Assembly (NCBI RefSeq): GCF_038007465.1
Contig: NZ_JBBOXF010000001.1
Location: forward strand, 3,421,001-3,485,000
Reading direction: 5' to 3'
Length of the DNA stretch: 64,000 bases
From: Sporosarcina sp. FSL K6-1508
GTDB taxonomy: Bacteria; Bacillota; Bacilli; Bacillales_A; Planococcaceae
Numbering within the stretch: position 1 is the first letter of the stretch; the number at the start of each line of letters is the position of its first letter. The notes under the pieces were generated by a model. The model searched no databases. It was not told the origin of the DNA and saw only the letters and a program-made list of their open reading frames with translations. Both the position numbers and the translations under genes were made by a program. Shown piece by piece: positions 28,561-37,715 of this stretch.

Positions 28561-28707
28561 GTCCAGACTCCGGGCACCAGCTCCGCGAGTCGCTTTAGCC
28601 CTGTTGATAAAAGGCAAAATGCGCCTTTACCCTCAGGACTTTCAGCAGGGAGGGATTGAACTTCATCCCTCCTACTTGTCGGGGCAACCAGCGCCCTTCG
28701 CTTTTCG
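28561..28707 (+). repeat. Palindromic intergenic repeat, copy 1
   Basis: A GC-rich stretch starting GTCCAGACTCCGGGCACCAG and ending GCGCCCTTCGCTTTTCG, with internal pairing of GGGAGGGAT/ATCCCTCC around 28650-28675 and AAAGGC/GCCTTT around 28612-28635. It fills the odhB 3' untranslated region. The GTCYAG...GGCGCC...CTTTTCG outline matches a dispersed intergenic repeat class common in Bacillaceae and Planococcaceae genomes; related copies are at 42836-42937 and 58019-58106. Confidence 0.55.
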
Positions 28708-28709
28708 TA

Positions 28710-29930
28710 TTAAGATCCTAGAAGAAGGTCTTCCGGGTTTTCAATCAATTCTTTTACCATTTTCAAGAAGCCAACTGAATCTTTACCATCGATAACTCGG
28801 TGGTCATAAGAAAGAGCCACATACATCATCGGACGGATTTCAACATTATCTCCAACCGCAATCGGGCGTTTCTGGATTGTATGCATGCCTAGGATTCCGA
28901 CTTGTGTACCATTCATGATTGGTGTTGACATTAGAGAACCAAATACTCCACCGTTTGTAATTGTGAATGAACCGCCTGTCATATCTGCAATCGTCAATTT
29001 GTTATCGCGTGCTTTTTTCGCTAGTTCCACGATAGAACCTTCGATTTCAGCGAAGTTTTTACGGTCAGCGTCAATCACATTTGGTACAACTAATCCACCA
29101 TCTGTCGAAATCGCAACACCGATATCATAGAAGTTCTTCAGAATGATTTCGTCACCATCGATTTCTGCATTAACGTAAGGATATTTCTTAAGTGCAGCAA
29201 CAACTGCTTTCGTGAAGAATGACATAAATCCTAGACGAACATCATTTTGCTCGAAGAATTGGTCTTTCTTACGTGAACGAAGTGCCATAACGTTTGTCAT
29301 GTCGATTTCGTTGAAAGTTGTAAGCATTGCTGTTGATTGTTTAACTTCAAGAAGACGTTTTGCAATTGTTTGACGACGACGTGTCATTTTCTCGCGAGTT
29401 ACACGGCCATCTTCAGCTACTGGAGCAGCTGCTTTCGGCGCCACAGCCGGTTGCGCTTTTGGAGCAGTACCATGCGCTTCAACGTCTTGAACACGAACGC
29501 GTCCCATTGGATCAACTGGTGAAACTGCCGCAAGGTCAATGCCTTTTTCACGAGCAAGTTTACGCGCTGCTGGGCTTGCAATTGTTCGATCTGATCCGCT
29601 TGCCTCTTCAGTAGCAGCTGGAGCAACTGGCGCTGCTTCCACTTTTTGAACAGGTTCTGTAACTGGTGCAGATGGAGCTGCAGCCGGCGCGCCTGAACCA
29701 GAACCAACGATTGCGATAACTTGACCGACTTGGACTGTATCGCCTTCAGCTGCAAGATGTTCTTGGACAATTCCTGCTTCTTCTGAAATGATTTCAACGT
29801 TTACTTTGTCTGTTTCAAGTTCAACGATGAATTCGCCTTTCTCAACGCTATCACCAGGTTGTTTCAACCATTGTGCAACTGTTCCTTCTGTAATCGATTC
29901 TGCAAGTTCTGGTACTATAATCTCTGCCAC
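28710..29930 (-). CDS. odhB: 2-oxoglutarate dehydrogenase E2, dihydrolipoamide succinyltransferase
   Basis: A 406-residue subunit that transfers the succinyl group from lipoamide to CoA in the TCA cycle. The lipoyl domain (residues 1-80) has VELETDKVNVEI with the modified Lys; an Ala/Pro-rich linker follows; the E3-binding domain has SPAARKLAREKGIDLAAVS with GPMGRV-like DPMGRVRVQDVE; the catalytic domain ends with SYDHRVIDGKDSVGFLKMV (His/Asp active site). Start is GTG 29930 behind GGAGGA; an earlier in-frame codon would lie in the intergenic region. It follows odhA by 73 bases. Confidence 0.95.
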   Translation of the reverse strand: MAEIIVPELAESITEGTVAQWLKQPGDSVEKGEFIVELETDKVNVEIISEEAGIVQEHLAAEGDTVQVGQVIAIVGSGSGAPAAAPSAPVTEPVQKVEAAPVAPAATEEASGSDRTIASPAARKLAREKGIDLAAVSPVDPMGRVRVQDVEAHGTAPKAQPAVAPKAAAPVAEDGRVTREKMTRRRQTIAKRLLEVKQSTAMLTTFNEIDMTNVMALRSRKKDQFFEQNDVRLGFMSFFTKAVVAALKKYPYVNAEIDGDEIILKNFYDIGVAISTDGGLVVPNVIDADRKNFAEIEGSIVELAKKARDNKLTIADMTGGSFTITNGGVFGSLMSTPIMNGTQVGILGMHTIQKRPIAVGDNVEIRPMMYVALSYDHRVIDGKDSVGFLKMVKELIENPEDLLLGS

Positions 29931-30003
29931 AATAAATTCCTCCTCTAGTCTACCGTTACAACGGTGCAAAGCTATCTCTAATCATCCTGTAACTTTCTTT
30001 ACC

Positions 30004-32814
30004 TTACTTCTTTAATGCTTCATCGAGAATACGGTTTTGCTCAGTCTTGTGAGATTCTCCGTCGCCTTCTGATGGGCTTGAACGATGGATTCGTCCAACA
30101 TAAGATACTTTCTTGCCATCCGCTATTTCACGGATGTAGTTATTTGCAAAATGCCATGATCCCATATTTTTCGGTTCTTCTTGCACCCAAACAAGGTCTT
30201 TGGCGTTTGGATAACGAGAAATGATTGCACTAATTTTGTCTGCTGGGAACGGATATAGCTGTTCCACACGAACGATATGCAAGTGATCGAAACCTTTGCC
30301 ATCTTTTACGCGTTCAGCAAGGTCAATCGCCACTTTTCCGCTAGCGAATAAGATTTTCTCGACTTTTTCCGCGTTCTTGCCTGTTCCCGGTTGCTCAAGC
30401 ACCGTTTGGAAATGGCCTTCTGTCAAATCATTGACATCAGCACCGACCAGCGGATGACGAAGGAGCGATTTCGGTGACACAATAACAAGTGGACGCATCG
30501 ATTTATCACCGAGCATTTTTGCTTGTCTGCGAAGAATATGGAAATAGTTCGCCGCGCTAGATAGGTTTGCAACCGTCCAGTTATTTTCCGCACAGAGCTG
30601 CAGATAACGCTCTAATCTTGCGCTTGAGTGTTCAGGTCCTTGCCCTTCATACGCATGCGGTAATAGCAATACAAGCCCAGATTGTTGGCCCCACTTAGAG
30701 TAACTTGCAGAAACGAACTGATCGAACATCACTTGTGCCATATTCGAGAAATCTCCATATTGTGCTTCCCATATAGATAACACTTTTTGGTCTTCCAAAT
30801 TATAGCCGAATTCATAGCCGACAATTGCAGCTTCAGTCAAAGGACTGTTGTATGCAACGAATGACGCTTTTGAACCGCTGATATGATGAAGTGGAACGAG
30901 TTCGTCACCCGTTTTTTCATCGTGAAGTACTACATGACGATGTGCAAACGTTCCGCGTTGAACGTCTTGACCTGTCATACGGATTGGATTACCGTCCTGA
31001 AGGATTGCACCGAATGCCAAAGTTTCAGCATGTGCCCAATCAATTTTCCCTTTTCCATTGAACGGATCTTCACGACGTTTCAGGATTTTCCCAAGCTTTC
31101 CAAACACATGGAAGTTTTCCGGATACGTCAGCAACTCTTCATTGATGCGGCGAAGATTAGCTTCGTCCGTACCAGTTTCAAGATCTCTCGGATACCCTGC
31201 AAGTACTTCTTCAGGTGTAGCGTTTGAAATCACTGCTTTTTCAGAAGTATGCTCTTTTACCTTGTCGTATGCTGCCTGCATTGTTGCAAAAACAGCCGCG
31301 TCCAGTTTCGTTACATCTTCTTCCGTCAAAATGTTCGTAGATGCAAGTTCAGAACCATATAGTTCACGTACTGTCGGATGCTCATGGATTGAATGGTACA
31401 TAACCGGATTCGTCACGAGTGGCTCATCCATTTCGTTATGTCCATAACGACGATAGCCCAATAGATCAATCAGAATATCCTTGCTGAATTTTTGACGGTA
31501 TTCGAAAGCGAATGAAGCTGCTGCGATTACTGACTCTGGGCTGTCCGCATTGACGTGCAATACTGGAACTTCATAGCCTTTTGCAGGATCAGACGAATAA
31601 TGAGTCGATCTGGAATCGTAATATTCAGTTGTGAAGCCAATCATATTGTTTGCGATGACATGGATAGAACCACCCGTCTTGAATCCGCGAACACGGCTAT
31701 AGTTGAATGATTCAGGAACAATTCCTTGTCCTGGGAATGCTGCATCCCCATGGATAAGCACCGCATAAGCAGCATCTGTTTCGAGTACAGGAATTCCCGG
31801 ATTATCCGTGTTTTCCTGTGCAGCTCTTGTTTGACCTGTGACAACGGGATTGACGACTTCCAAATGGGATGGGTTGTAAGCAAGGAAACGCTGCATGCCC
31901 GATTGGCCTTTATATAAGGCACCCATATGATATTTCACATCGCCGAACCAACCGCGTGTTGTTTCAAGCGAACCATCCGTTGGAAGGAAAGCATCTTCTG
32001 GAACGCCTGCAAATTGCGCAAACATCATTTCATAAGGCTTATTTAAAATATGAGTAAGTACATTCAAGCGACCGCGGTGAGCCATCCCAATCAATACTTT
32101 TTTCGTTTTATGTTCTTCAGAAAGTCGAACAAGTTCGTCAAGGAAGACAACTAGTGTATCCAGACCTTCAATAGAGAATCGTTTCGCTCCAACGAAAGTG
32201 CGGTGGATGAATTTCTCAAACCCTTCAATTTTCGTCAATCGCTCTAGAAGTTCTTTTTTCTCTTCTGCGGATAATGCAGTGGAAACGTTTCCGTTCTCGA
32301 TTTTGGATTGAATCCAGTTTCTTTCTTCTTCATCGATCACATGATCAAACTCATAGGCGATTTTCCCTGTATACAATGACTTCAAATAATTTACTGCTTC
32401 AAGTCCATTTTCTACCCTTGCAGGAACATTTTTAAAGAAAAGAGATGCTGGCATTGCTTGTAAATCACTTTCAGTAAGTCCATAGGTAGAAAGTTCAAGA
32501 CGTGTTGAATCTTTTGGACGATCGCTAAGCGGATAAATATCTGCCGCAAGATGTCCGTATGTACGGATGGCAGTCTGTAATTGATAGGCGGACATTACTT
32601 TTCCAAAATCACCGGGAGCAACTGCCCCAACCGCTCGGTCCTGTTCAGTGTTACTCATTTCAGGCGCACCAAAACGGCTGAACATCTCGGCAAGTTCAGC
32701 GTCAACAGAGTCAGGTGACGTTTTAAACAATTCATACATTTCCATTACATACCCAAGGTTCGGACCCGAAAAAGCAGCGTACGGGGAACGATGAGCGTCG
32801 GCATTGTTCGACAT
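30004..32814 (-). CDS. odhA: 2-oxoglutarate dehydrogenase E1
   Basis: A 936-residue thiamine diphosphate-dependent decarboxylase that starts the 2-oxoglutarate dehydrogenase reaction. Seen are HRTFVGAKRFSIEGLDTLVV, GMAHRGRLNVL, the ThDP motif GDAAFPGQGIVPE, RRYGHNEMDEP, and the C-terminal transketolase-like part with WEAQYGDFSNMAQVMFDQF and LLPHAYEGQGPEHSSARLER. Start ATG 32814 behind GGAGGT; a six-residue longer frame is less likely. Length and motif order match Bacillus OdhA. It heads the odhAB operon. Confidence 0.96.
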   Translation of the reverse strand: MSNNADAHRSPYAAFSGPNLGYVMEMYELFKTSPDSVDAELAEMFSRFGAPEMSNTEQDRAVGAVAPGDFGKVMSAYQLQTAIRTYGHLAADIYPLSDRPKDSTRLELSTYGLTESDLQAMPASLFFKNVPARVENGLEAVNYLKSLYTGKIAYEFDHVIDEEERNWIQSKIENGNVSTALSAEEKKELLERLTKIEGFEKFIHRTFVGAKRFSIEGLDTLVVFLDELVRLSEEHKTKKVLIGMAHRGRLNVLTHILNKPYEMMFAQFAGVPEDAFLPTDGSLETTRGWFGDVKYHMGALYKGQSGMQRFLAYNPSHLEVVNPVVTGQTRAAQENTDNPGIPVLETDAAYAVLIHGDAAFPGQGIVPESFNYSRVRGFKTGGSIHVIANNMIGFTTEYYDSRSTHYSSDPAKGYEVPVLHVNADSPESVIAAASFAFEYRQKFSKDILIDLLGYRRYGHNEMDEPLVTNPVMYHSIHEHPTVRELYGSELASTNILTEEDVTKLDAAVFATMQAAYDKVKEHTSEKAVISNATPEEVLAGYPRDLETGTDEANLRRINEELLTYPENFHVFGKLGKILKRREDPFNGKGKIDWAHAETLAFGAILQDGNPIRMTGQDVQRGTFAHRHVVLHDEKTGDELVPLHHISGSKASFVAYNSPLTEAAIVGYEFGYNLEDQKVLSIWEAQYGDFSNMAQVMFDQFVSASYSKWGQQSGLVLLLPHAYEGQGPEHSSARLERYLQLCAENNWTVANLSSAANYFHILRRQAKMLGDKSMRPLVIVSPKSLLRHPLVGADVNDLTEGHFQTVLEQPGTGKNAEKVEKILFASGKVAIDLAERVKDGKGFDHLHIVRVEQLYPFPADKISAIISRYPNAKDLVWVQEEPKNMGSWHFANNYIREIADGKKVSYVGRIHRSSPSEGDGESHKTEQNRILDEALKK

Positions 32815-32874
32815 GTAAAATGACCTCCACATTTGCCAATAGGCATATTGTGCTTATATTTTTTATCCTTGTTA

Positions 32875-32903
32875 ATTTTACCACGCAAACACTCTAACTG
32901 AAA
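32875..32903 (-). promoter_or_regulatory. Putative sigma-A promoter of odhA
   Basis: On the minus strand TTTCAG (32903-32898), 17-bp spacer ending TGG, TAAAAT (32880-32875), 61 bases before the odhA start. The rest of 32904-33014 shows no other feature. Confidence 0.5.
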
Positions 32904-33014
32904 GGGTTTAGCGTTATCTTATAAACTTTATTACCGTGAACTACAATACACCGGATTTGCATTACTTGCAACCAGTCGTTATGTCATTAGATAATAGCCG
33001 ACTGTCTATTCCAG

Positions 33015-34091
33015 CTATTTTCGGTATGACAGGATCATTTCAACCATTTCTTCCGGTGTTTTAGGCGTTGCGACTTTTTCCATATTTACTAGTAAGTTGT
33101 CTTTCTCTTCTATAAATGAAAAGAATTCCTCAGATAATGGACGTAGCCCTATGTCCTCTTCTTTCAAGACGTGAGCAAGGTTGAGTGATTTGAAATGAGA
33201 AGCATTCAAAATTTGATCTCCTCTGCTTTTGGCGGCAGAGAGCGGAATAAGGAGCATTGGTTTACGTAATGCCAGCAATTCAAAGATTGCATTTGATCCA
33301 GCTCTTGAAACTGCAAAATCGGATGCTGCTAATAAATGCGGAAGTCCATCTGTTACATATTCAAATTGTGTATAGCCGGGTATATCTTCGAGCATTTCAT
33401 CCAAATTCCCTTTCCCGCACAGATGAATCACATCGAATGTAAGCAAAATGGCGGTTAAATCTTTCCAGACTGCTTCATTCAGAACAGCTGAACCCTGACT
33501 TCCACCCATGATAATAAGCACAGGCTTTTCTCCTGACAATCCCGAAATGCGCAGCCCCTCTTTCCGGTCCCCATCGAACAACTCGGGTCGGATGATTGCA
33601 CCGGAGCAAGTAGCTTTTTCCGCAGGCACATAATTTAGTGTTTGTTCGAACACTGTAAAGATATGATTGGAAAAAGGCAATGCCATTTTGTTCGCAAGTC
33701 CTGGTGTTACGTCAGATTCATGGATAACAACTGGCACTTTCGCCATTTTCGCTGCCAATACGACAGGTACTGATACGAAGCCGCCTTTAGAGAAAATAAT
33801 TTCAGGTTTGACTTTCCTGATGATCGCTAACGCTTGAAGAACAGCCGCACCGACACGAAATGGATCTGAAAAGTTTTTCATAGAGAAATAGCGTCGCAGT
33901 TTCCCACTTTGAATGGCATGATAAATTACTTCGGGATGACCGTCACGGATCAATTCATTTTCAATTCCGTTATGCGATCCAATGTAATGTATTTCGTAGC
34001 CTTTTTCACTGAATACAGGGATTAGAGCCTCATTTACAGACACGTGCCCTGCCGTGCCGCCCCCTGTTAATAATATTACCGGCCGTTTCAT
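33015..34091 (-). CDS. MurG-type N-acetylglucosaminyltransferase
   Basis: A 358-residue GT28-family enzyme. The N-terminal glycine-rich loop is LLTGGGTAGHVSVN and a second one is LIIMGGSQGSAVLN; the acceptor/donor region has HESDVTPGLANKMAL and the C-terminal RAGSNAIFELLALRKPMLLI with LSAAKSRGDQ. MurG adds GlcNAc to lipid I to make lipid II. In Bacillales the essential murG is in the cell-division gene cluster; this copy is next to odhA, so it may be a paralogue. It also differs in length and loops from typical MurG. ATG 34091 is behind AGAGGTG. Confidence 0.8.
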   Translation of the reverse strand: MKRPVILLTGGGTAGHVSVNEALIPVFSEKGYEIHYIGSHNGIENELIRDGHPEVIYHAIQSGKLRRYFSMKNFSDPFRVGAAVLQALAIIRKVKPEIIFSKGGFVSVPVVLAAKMAKVPVVIHESDVTPGLANKMALPFSNHIFTVFEQTLNYVPAEKATCSGAIIRPELFDGDRKEGLRISGLSGEKPVLIIMGGSQGSAVLNEAVWKDLTAILLTFDVIHLCGKGNLDEMLEDIPGYTQFEYVTDGLPHLLAASDFAVSRAGSNAIFELLALRKPMLLIPLSAAKSRGDQILNASHFKSLNLAHVLKEEDIGLRPLSEEFFSFIEEKDNLLVNMEKVATPKTPEEMVEMILSYRK

Positions 34092-34209
34092 GGGCCATTC
34101 ACCTCTTCTACATTAAGAAATATAGTGTAACTTTACTTTACCCCAATGCCATTATAGCAAACGAAGCATGGTACAATGGTGTTTAATTGTTGAATAAAGG
34201 GTGATTAAT

Positions 34210-35556
34210 TTGGAAAACACAGTTCCACTAAAGAAAAAACCGTTCAGATTGGCGACAATCGTCTTGCCGATACTCGTTACACAAGTCGCTCTGTATATGA
34301 TGACGTTCTTCGATATTCTTATGACAGGACGATACGATACATACCATCTTGCCGGCGTTACTATTGGGTCTTCTTTCTGGGTACCCGTCTATACAGGGCT
34401 TGCTGGAATTTTAATGGGGCTTACACCAATCATTGCTCAATACATTGGGGCACGCCTCCATGAGGAGGTTCGGCCATCCGTTCAACAGGGCCTTTACGTC
34501 TCGGTCGCACTGGCTGCAATCGTCTTTGCCATCATTCTATTCGCAGTTGCACCTATACTAGAAGCAATGCCGCTCGAAGCTGAAGTTCGCATTGTGGCAG
34601 CAGACTATTTGAAAGGGATGAGCTTTGGTCTCCTCCCCCTCTTTGCCTATACTGTGCTGCGTTCATTTTTCGATGCGCTTGGGGCAACACGTGTTTCGAT
34701 GTTCATCATTTTATTATCTGCCCCTATTAATATCTTCATAAACTATCTGCTTATTTATGGGAATTGGGGTTTTCCCGAACTTGGCGGTGCAGGGGCTGGT
34801 TATGCATCCGGCATAACGTATTGGCTCGTGTTTTTCATTGCTTGTTCCGTCGCTTGGAAGCGTAAACCGTTTAAGGAGTACGCACTATTCAAAGGATGGG
34901 AAAAGGTTTCATTTAGAAAATGGAAAGTGATTTTATTCATTGGTGTGCCAATCGGGATTTCAATATTTGTAGAGACAAGCATCTTTTCCGCCGTCACGCT
35001 GATGATGAGCAACTATTCAACGGCAGTTATTTCTGCACATCAGATTGCACTTAATTTCACCTCACTTTTGTATATGTTGCCGCTAAGCATTTCGATGGGT
35101 GCGACAATACTCGTCGGACAAGCTGTCGGTGCAGGTCAGATGCGCGATGCTAAACAATATAGTTTTCTCGGTGTCGGGCTCGCTATTGTGTTCAGTTTTA
35201 TATCGATTGCAATACTTCTCGTTTTCAGGGCGCCAATTGCTTCCCTTTATACGACAGACGGGCAGATTATCGGACTGGCAACACAGTTCTTCGTCTATGC
35301 TGCGCTGTTCCAATTGTCAGATGCAATCCAGGCTCCTGTCCAGGGTGCGCTAAGAGGCTATAAGGATGTCAATATGACGTTCATTATGGCGATTATATCC
35401 TATTGGGTACTCGGTTTGCCAATTGGCTATCTGATGGCGACGTTTACGGACCTTGGTCCATATGGATATTGGGTAGGACTAATCGCCGGACTAACTGTGG
35501 GTGCAATTACACTTACTGTTCGGCTTGTCTACATTCAGAAGAAGAAGTTTGTATAA
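34210..35556 (+). CDS. MATE family efflux transporter
   Basis: A 448-residue protein with about 12 membrane segments in two repeats, as in MATE exporters that couple drug or cation export to sodium or proton entry. Marks are VTQVALYMMTFFDILMTGRY, GILMGLTPIIAQYIGA, and in the second half VETSIFSAVTLMMSNYSTAV with AHQIALNFTSLLYMLPLSIS and ATILVGQAVGAG. Start TTG 34210 after AAAGGGTG; GTG 34201 overlaps that site. It is monocistronic and diverges from the MurG-type gene, ending at a strong terminator. Substrate unknown. Confidence 0.88.
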   Translation: MENTVPLKKKPFRLATIVLPILVTQVALYMMTFFDILMTGRYDTYHLAGVTIGSSFWVPVYTGLAGILMGLTPIIAQYIGARLHEEVRPSVQQGLYVSVALAAIVFAIILFAVAPILEAMPLEAEVRIVAADYLKGMSFGLLPLFAYTVLRSFFDALGATRVSMFIILLSAPINIFINYLLIYGNWGFPELGGAGAGYASGITYWLVFFIACSVAWKRKPFKEYALFKGWEKVSFRKWKVILFIGVPIGISIFVETSIFSAVTLMMSNYSTAVISAHQIALNFTSLLYMLPLSISMGATILVGQAVGAGQMRDAKQYSFLGVGLAIVFSFISIAILLVFRAPIASLYTTDGQIIGLATQFFVYAALFQLSDAIQAPVQGALRGYKDVNMTFIMAIISYWVLGLPIGYLMATFTDLGPYGYWVGLIAGLTVGAITLTVRLVYIQKKKFV

Positions 35557-35580
35557 GAACTGCATAGTATCATCTAATGA

Positions 35581-35618
35581 AAAAATTCCGCTACTGGATA
35601 ATAAGTAGCGGAATTTTT
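35581..35618. terminator. Bidirectional terminator between MATE and gerC
   Basis: Perfect 15-bp stem AAAAATTCCGCTACT (35581-35595) / 35604-35618, loop GGATAATA, with T tails on both strands. It serves the convergent MATE gene and ger operon. Confidence 0.9.
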
Positions 35619-35622
35619 CGTT

Positions 35623-36699
35623 TCAATTAAGGATACCCGTTCGGACGATTTCTGCCTTTACTTTAATTTTAATATCCATGTTTACATAAGTGTCATGCCA
35701 CTTTCCTTTTCCCCAAATTTCCGGATGGAATGCCCGAACGGTCTGACCGAATCCGATGGGATCGCTTTCCGCCTCCTGCAGCTTATCTATTACTTTTTGA
35801 AAGTCTTTTGTTAATTCTTTTGACAGGAATTCATTTACTTCAATTTGTGTTTTTTCATACTCCAAATGATTGTGCGGAAATTCTTCCACCGAAAATTTAA
35901 ATTTATAGGAAAGATCAATACGCCCATCTTTTATATCCCATTTCTTTTTGGATTTAACATATTCAACTGTGATCGGATACTTGACCCCATCCTTTTCCCA
36001 TATATAAATGAATTGCAAGTACTTATTCTTCTTTTTTTGCAACCCTTGAAGAATAGCCGATTCTTTACGATCAAGATAATGACCGGAAAAGACCTTATCT
36101 TTGAACAAAGCAGTTCCGAAAACTTCCGGAAAACCGGTTTCCTTTGCAATACGTACAGCAGGTAGCGCTACGTCAATTCCTGCATCGAACAAATAGGTTC
36201 CCATCTTCTGCAAATCCAGATCAGGAATAAGCGAAAATTTGATGGAAGTATCGAGCAAACCTCTATAAAATTCCGGCGGGCTCATTGGAAGCATGTCTGA
36301 CTTGTCGAAGTACTCTTTCATATCCCCTTTCGCAACTATAAGCCTTCCACTTAACCGATTACGGGGAGCTCTAAATAGAACATCGAGATAGTTATATATA
36401 TCATGCTTTGCAGCCTTTTCTGATATGAGAGCAACTTCGAGTTGAGAGACATCGAGCATTTCATTCGTGTGGGTGAAAGCATTGTTCCGTGAAGCACGTA
36501 ACGAAATGCCTTTTCCTTCAGCAGTTGCATAAGTAATGGATTCTTCTTCAATCGAAGCAAATGAGTAAAATCCATCAATAGCCCCTGGTCCGCCATCGAT
36601 TCCCATTAAGGGCACAATCGCTACATCCCTGTATAACACTTCATCCCAGCAACCGGCAAGAAGCAGACAAGATGACAAGATAATAATCAGTTTTGTCAA
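35623..36699 (-). CDS. Spore germinant receptor subunit C (Ger(x)C)
   Basis: A 358-residue lipoprotein of the GerAC family. Signal peptide MTKLIIILSSCLLLAGC with lipobox LLAGC then WDEVLYRDVAIVPLMGID, the hallmark WDxxE/R start. The rest holds three domains with DKSDMLPMSPPEF and VFGTALFKDKVFSGHYLDRK. It anchors in the outer face of the spore inner membrane and is needed for receptor function. TTG start at 36699 behind AGGAGGA, overlapping gerB by four bases. It is last in the operon. Confidence 0.9.
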   Translation of the reverse strand: MTKLIIILSSCLLLAGCWDEVLYRDVAIVPLMGIDGGPGAIDGFYSFASIEEESITYATAEGKGISLRASRNNAFTHTNEMLDVSQLEVALISEKAAKHDIYNYLDVLFRAPRNRLSGRLIVAKGDMKEYFDKSDMLPMSPPEFYRGLLDTSIKFSLIPDLDLQKMGTYLFDAGIDVALPAVRIAKETGFPEVFGTALFKDKVFSGHYLDRKESAILQGLQKKKNKYLQFIYIWEKDGVKYPITVEYVKSKKKWDIKDGRIDLSYKFKFSVEEFPHNHLEYEKTQIEVNEFLSKELTKDFQKVIDKLQEAESDPIGFGQTVRAFHPEIWGKGKWHDTYVNMDIKIKVKAEIVRTGILN

Positions 36700-37715
36700 A
36701 TGCTCTTCCTCCTGTTCACGAGTATGATAATTACCGGCAAAACGATGGCAAACAATAAATGGGCGAAAACAAGTGAGTCCTGCAATTTTTCTGTTGCTTC
36801 CTTTGTTAAACCAAATAGCGGAAGAAGCATAAGAAGGGCATGAAAGATAATGATGTCTCGTTTACTATGCTTTTTATTATGCATCCGATGGACGAAAAGA
36901 GCTGAGAATGAAAAAAGAGTAATCGTGATGATGCTCCACGACATCCAGATATAGATAAAGAACAGGTCCAACCTTTCAATGAACGACACCTGTTGCGATT
37001 TCAAAATATACATAAGCGGTTCAGGAATCATAAGCATGTCTTCCCGTGCGAAAAAAAGAGTCGTAATCAAAATTGTAAACAAGAAAAAAAGCAGCCAGAT
37101 CATTTGGTAAATAAACAAAGGTAATCCTTTTATTTTACGATCAGGATCGACAAAACGGCGGTAAATCAGAAATAATTCGATTCCGATAAACGCATACTGG
37201 GCTTTTAGCATCCCATGTCCCCATTGTGCTACTGACGCTTTAACCGATGGAAATAGGTATGTCCACTCCAGATCTCTCCAAGACAATGCGAGGAAAAAGA
37301 GGAATAATGGGATGAGTGGAATGAGAAGGACGCTTAGATTCATCGTCGTTTCCGCCCTCGACAAGTTTGCGTAAAGAGAAATAATGACCATAAGGGCGAT
37401 TACTATAAATTGCGGAGTATTTGGAAAGGCCCATGCTGCCAGCGTATAGTCGACATAGGAAATGAACGTTACAGTCAAGAAAAGCCAGTACCCCTTATAC
37501 AGCCACGACATAATCGGTCCTAATATAAAACTCGGATAGAAACGTTCATAAAAGAGAAGTAAGGCATAATGGAACAAGCCCGCTACAAGGAATATTATCC
37601 ATGCATCTCTGCCTGCCGCCTTGATCATCGGTCCTTGGAATGAGATGAACACAGTTCCGGTTTGTGCGACGAATAGGAAAAGAAAAAATTGAGTCCGCGA
37701 AATATTGATGTTCAC
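36696..37715 (-). CDS. Spore germinant receptor subunit B (GerAB/ArcD family)
   Basis: A 339-residue integral membrane protein of the GerAB family (amino acid-polyamine transporter fold). About ten hydrophobic segments, including TQFFLFLFVAQTGTVFISFQ, YKGYWLFLTVTFISYVDYTL and FIGIELFLIYRRF. It is thought to hold the germinant-binding pocket. Start is GTG 37715, overlapping the gerA stop by four bases. It acts in the spore inner membrane with the A and C subunits encoded on either side. Confidence 0.9.
   Translation of the reverse strand: MNINISRTQFFLFLFVAQTGTVFISFQGPMIKAAGRDAWIIFLVAGLFHYALLLFYERFYPSFILGPIMSWLYKGYWLFLTVTFISYVDYTLAAWAFPNTPQFIVIALMVIISLYANLSRAETTMNLSVLLIPLIPLFLFFLALSWRDLEWTYLFPSVKASVAQWGHGMLKAQYAFIGIELFLIYRRFVDPDRKIKGLPLFIYQMIWLLFFLFTILITTLFFAREDMLMIPEPLMYILKSQQVSFIERLDLFFIYIWMSWSIITITLFSFSALFVHRMHNKKHSKRDIIIFHALLMLLPLFGLTKEATEKLQDSLVFAHLLFAIVLPVIIILVNRRKSI

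Noticed and set aside
29337..29797. Several frames inside odhB, including one of 126 codons
   Set aside because: They arise from the repetitive Ala/Pro linker of the E2 protein; odhB is certain.
37240..37434. Minus-strand 64-codon frame in gerB
   Set aside because: It lies out of frame inside a gene with clear GerAB membrane topology.
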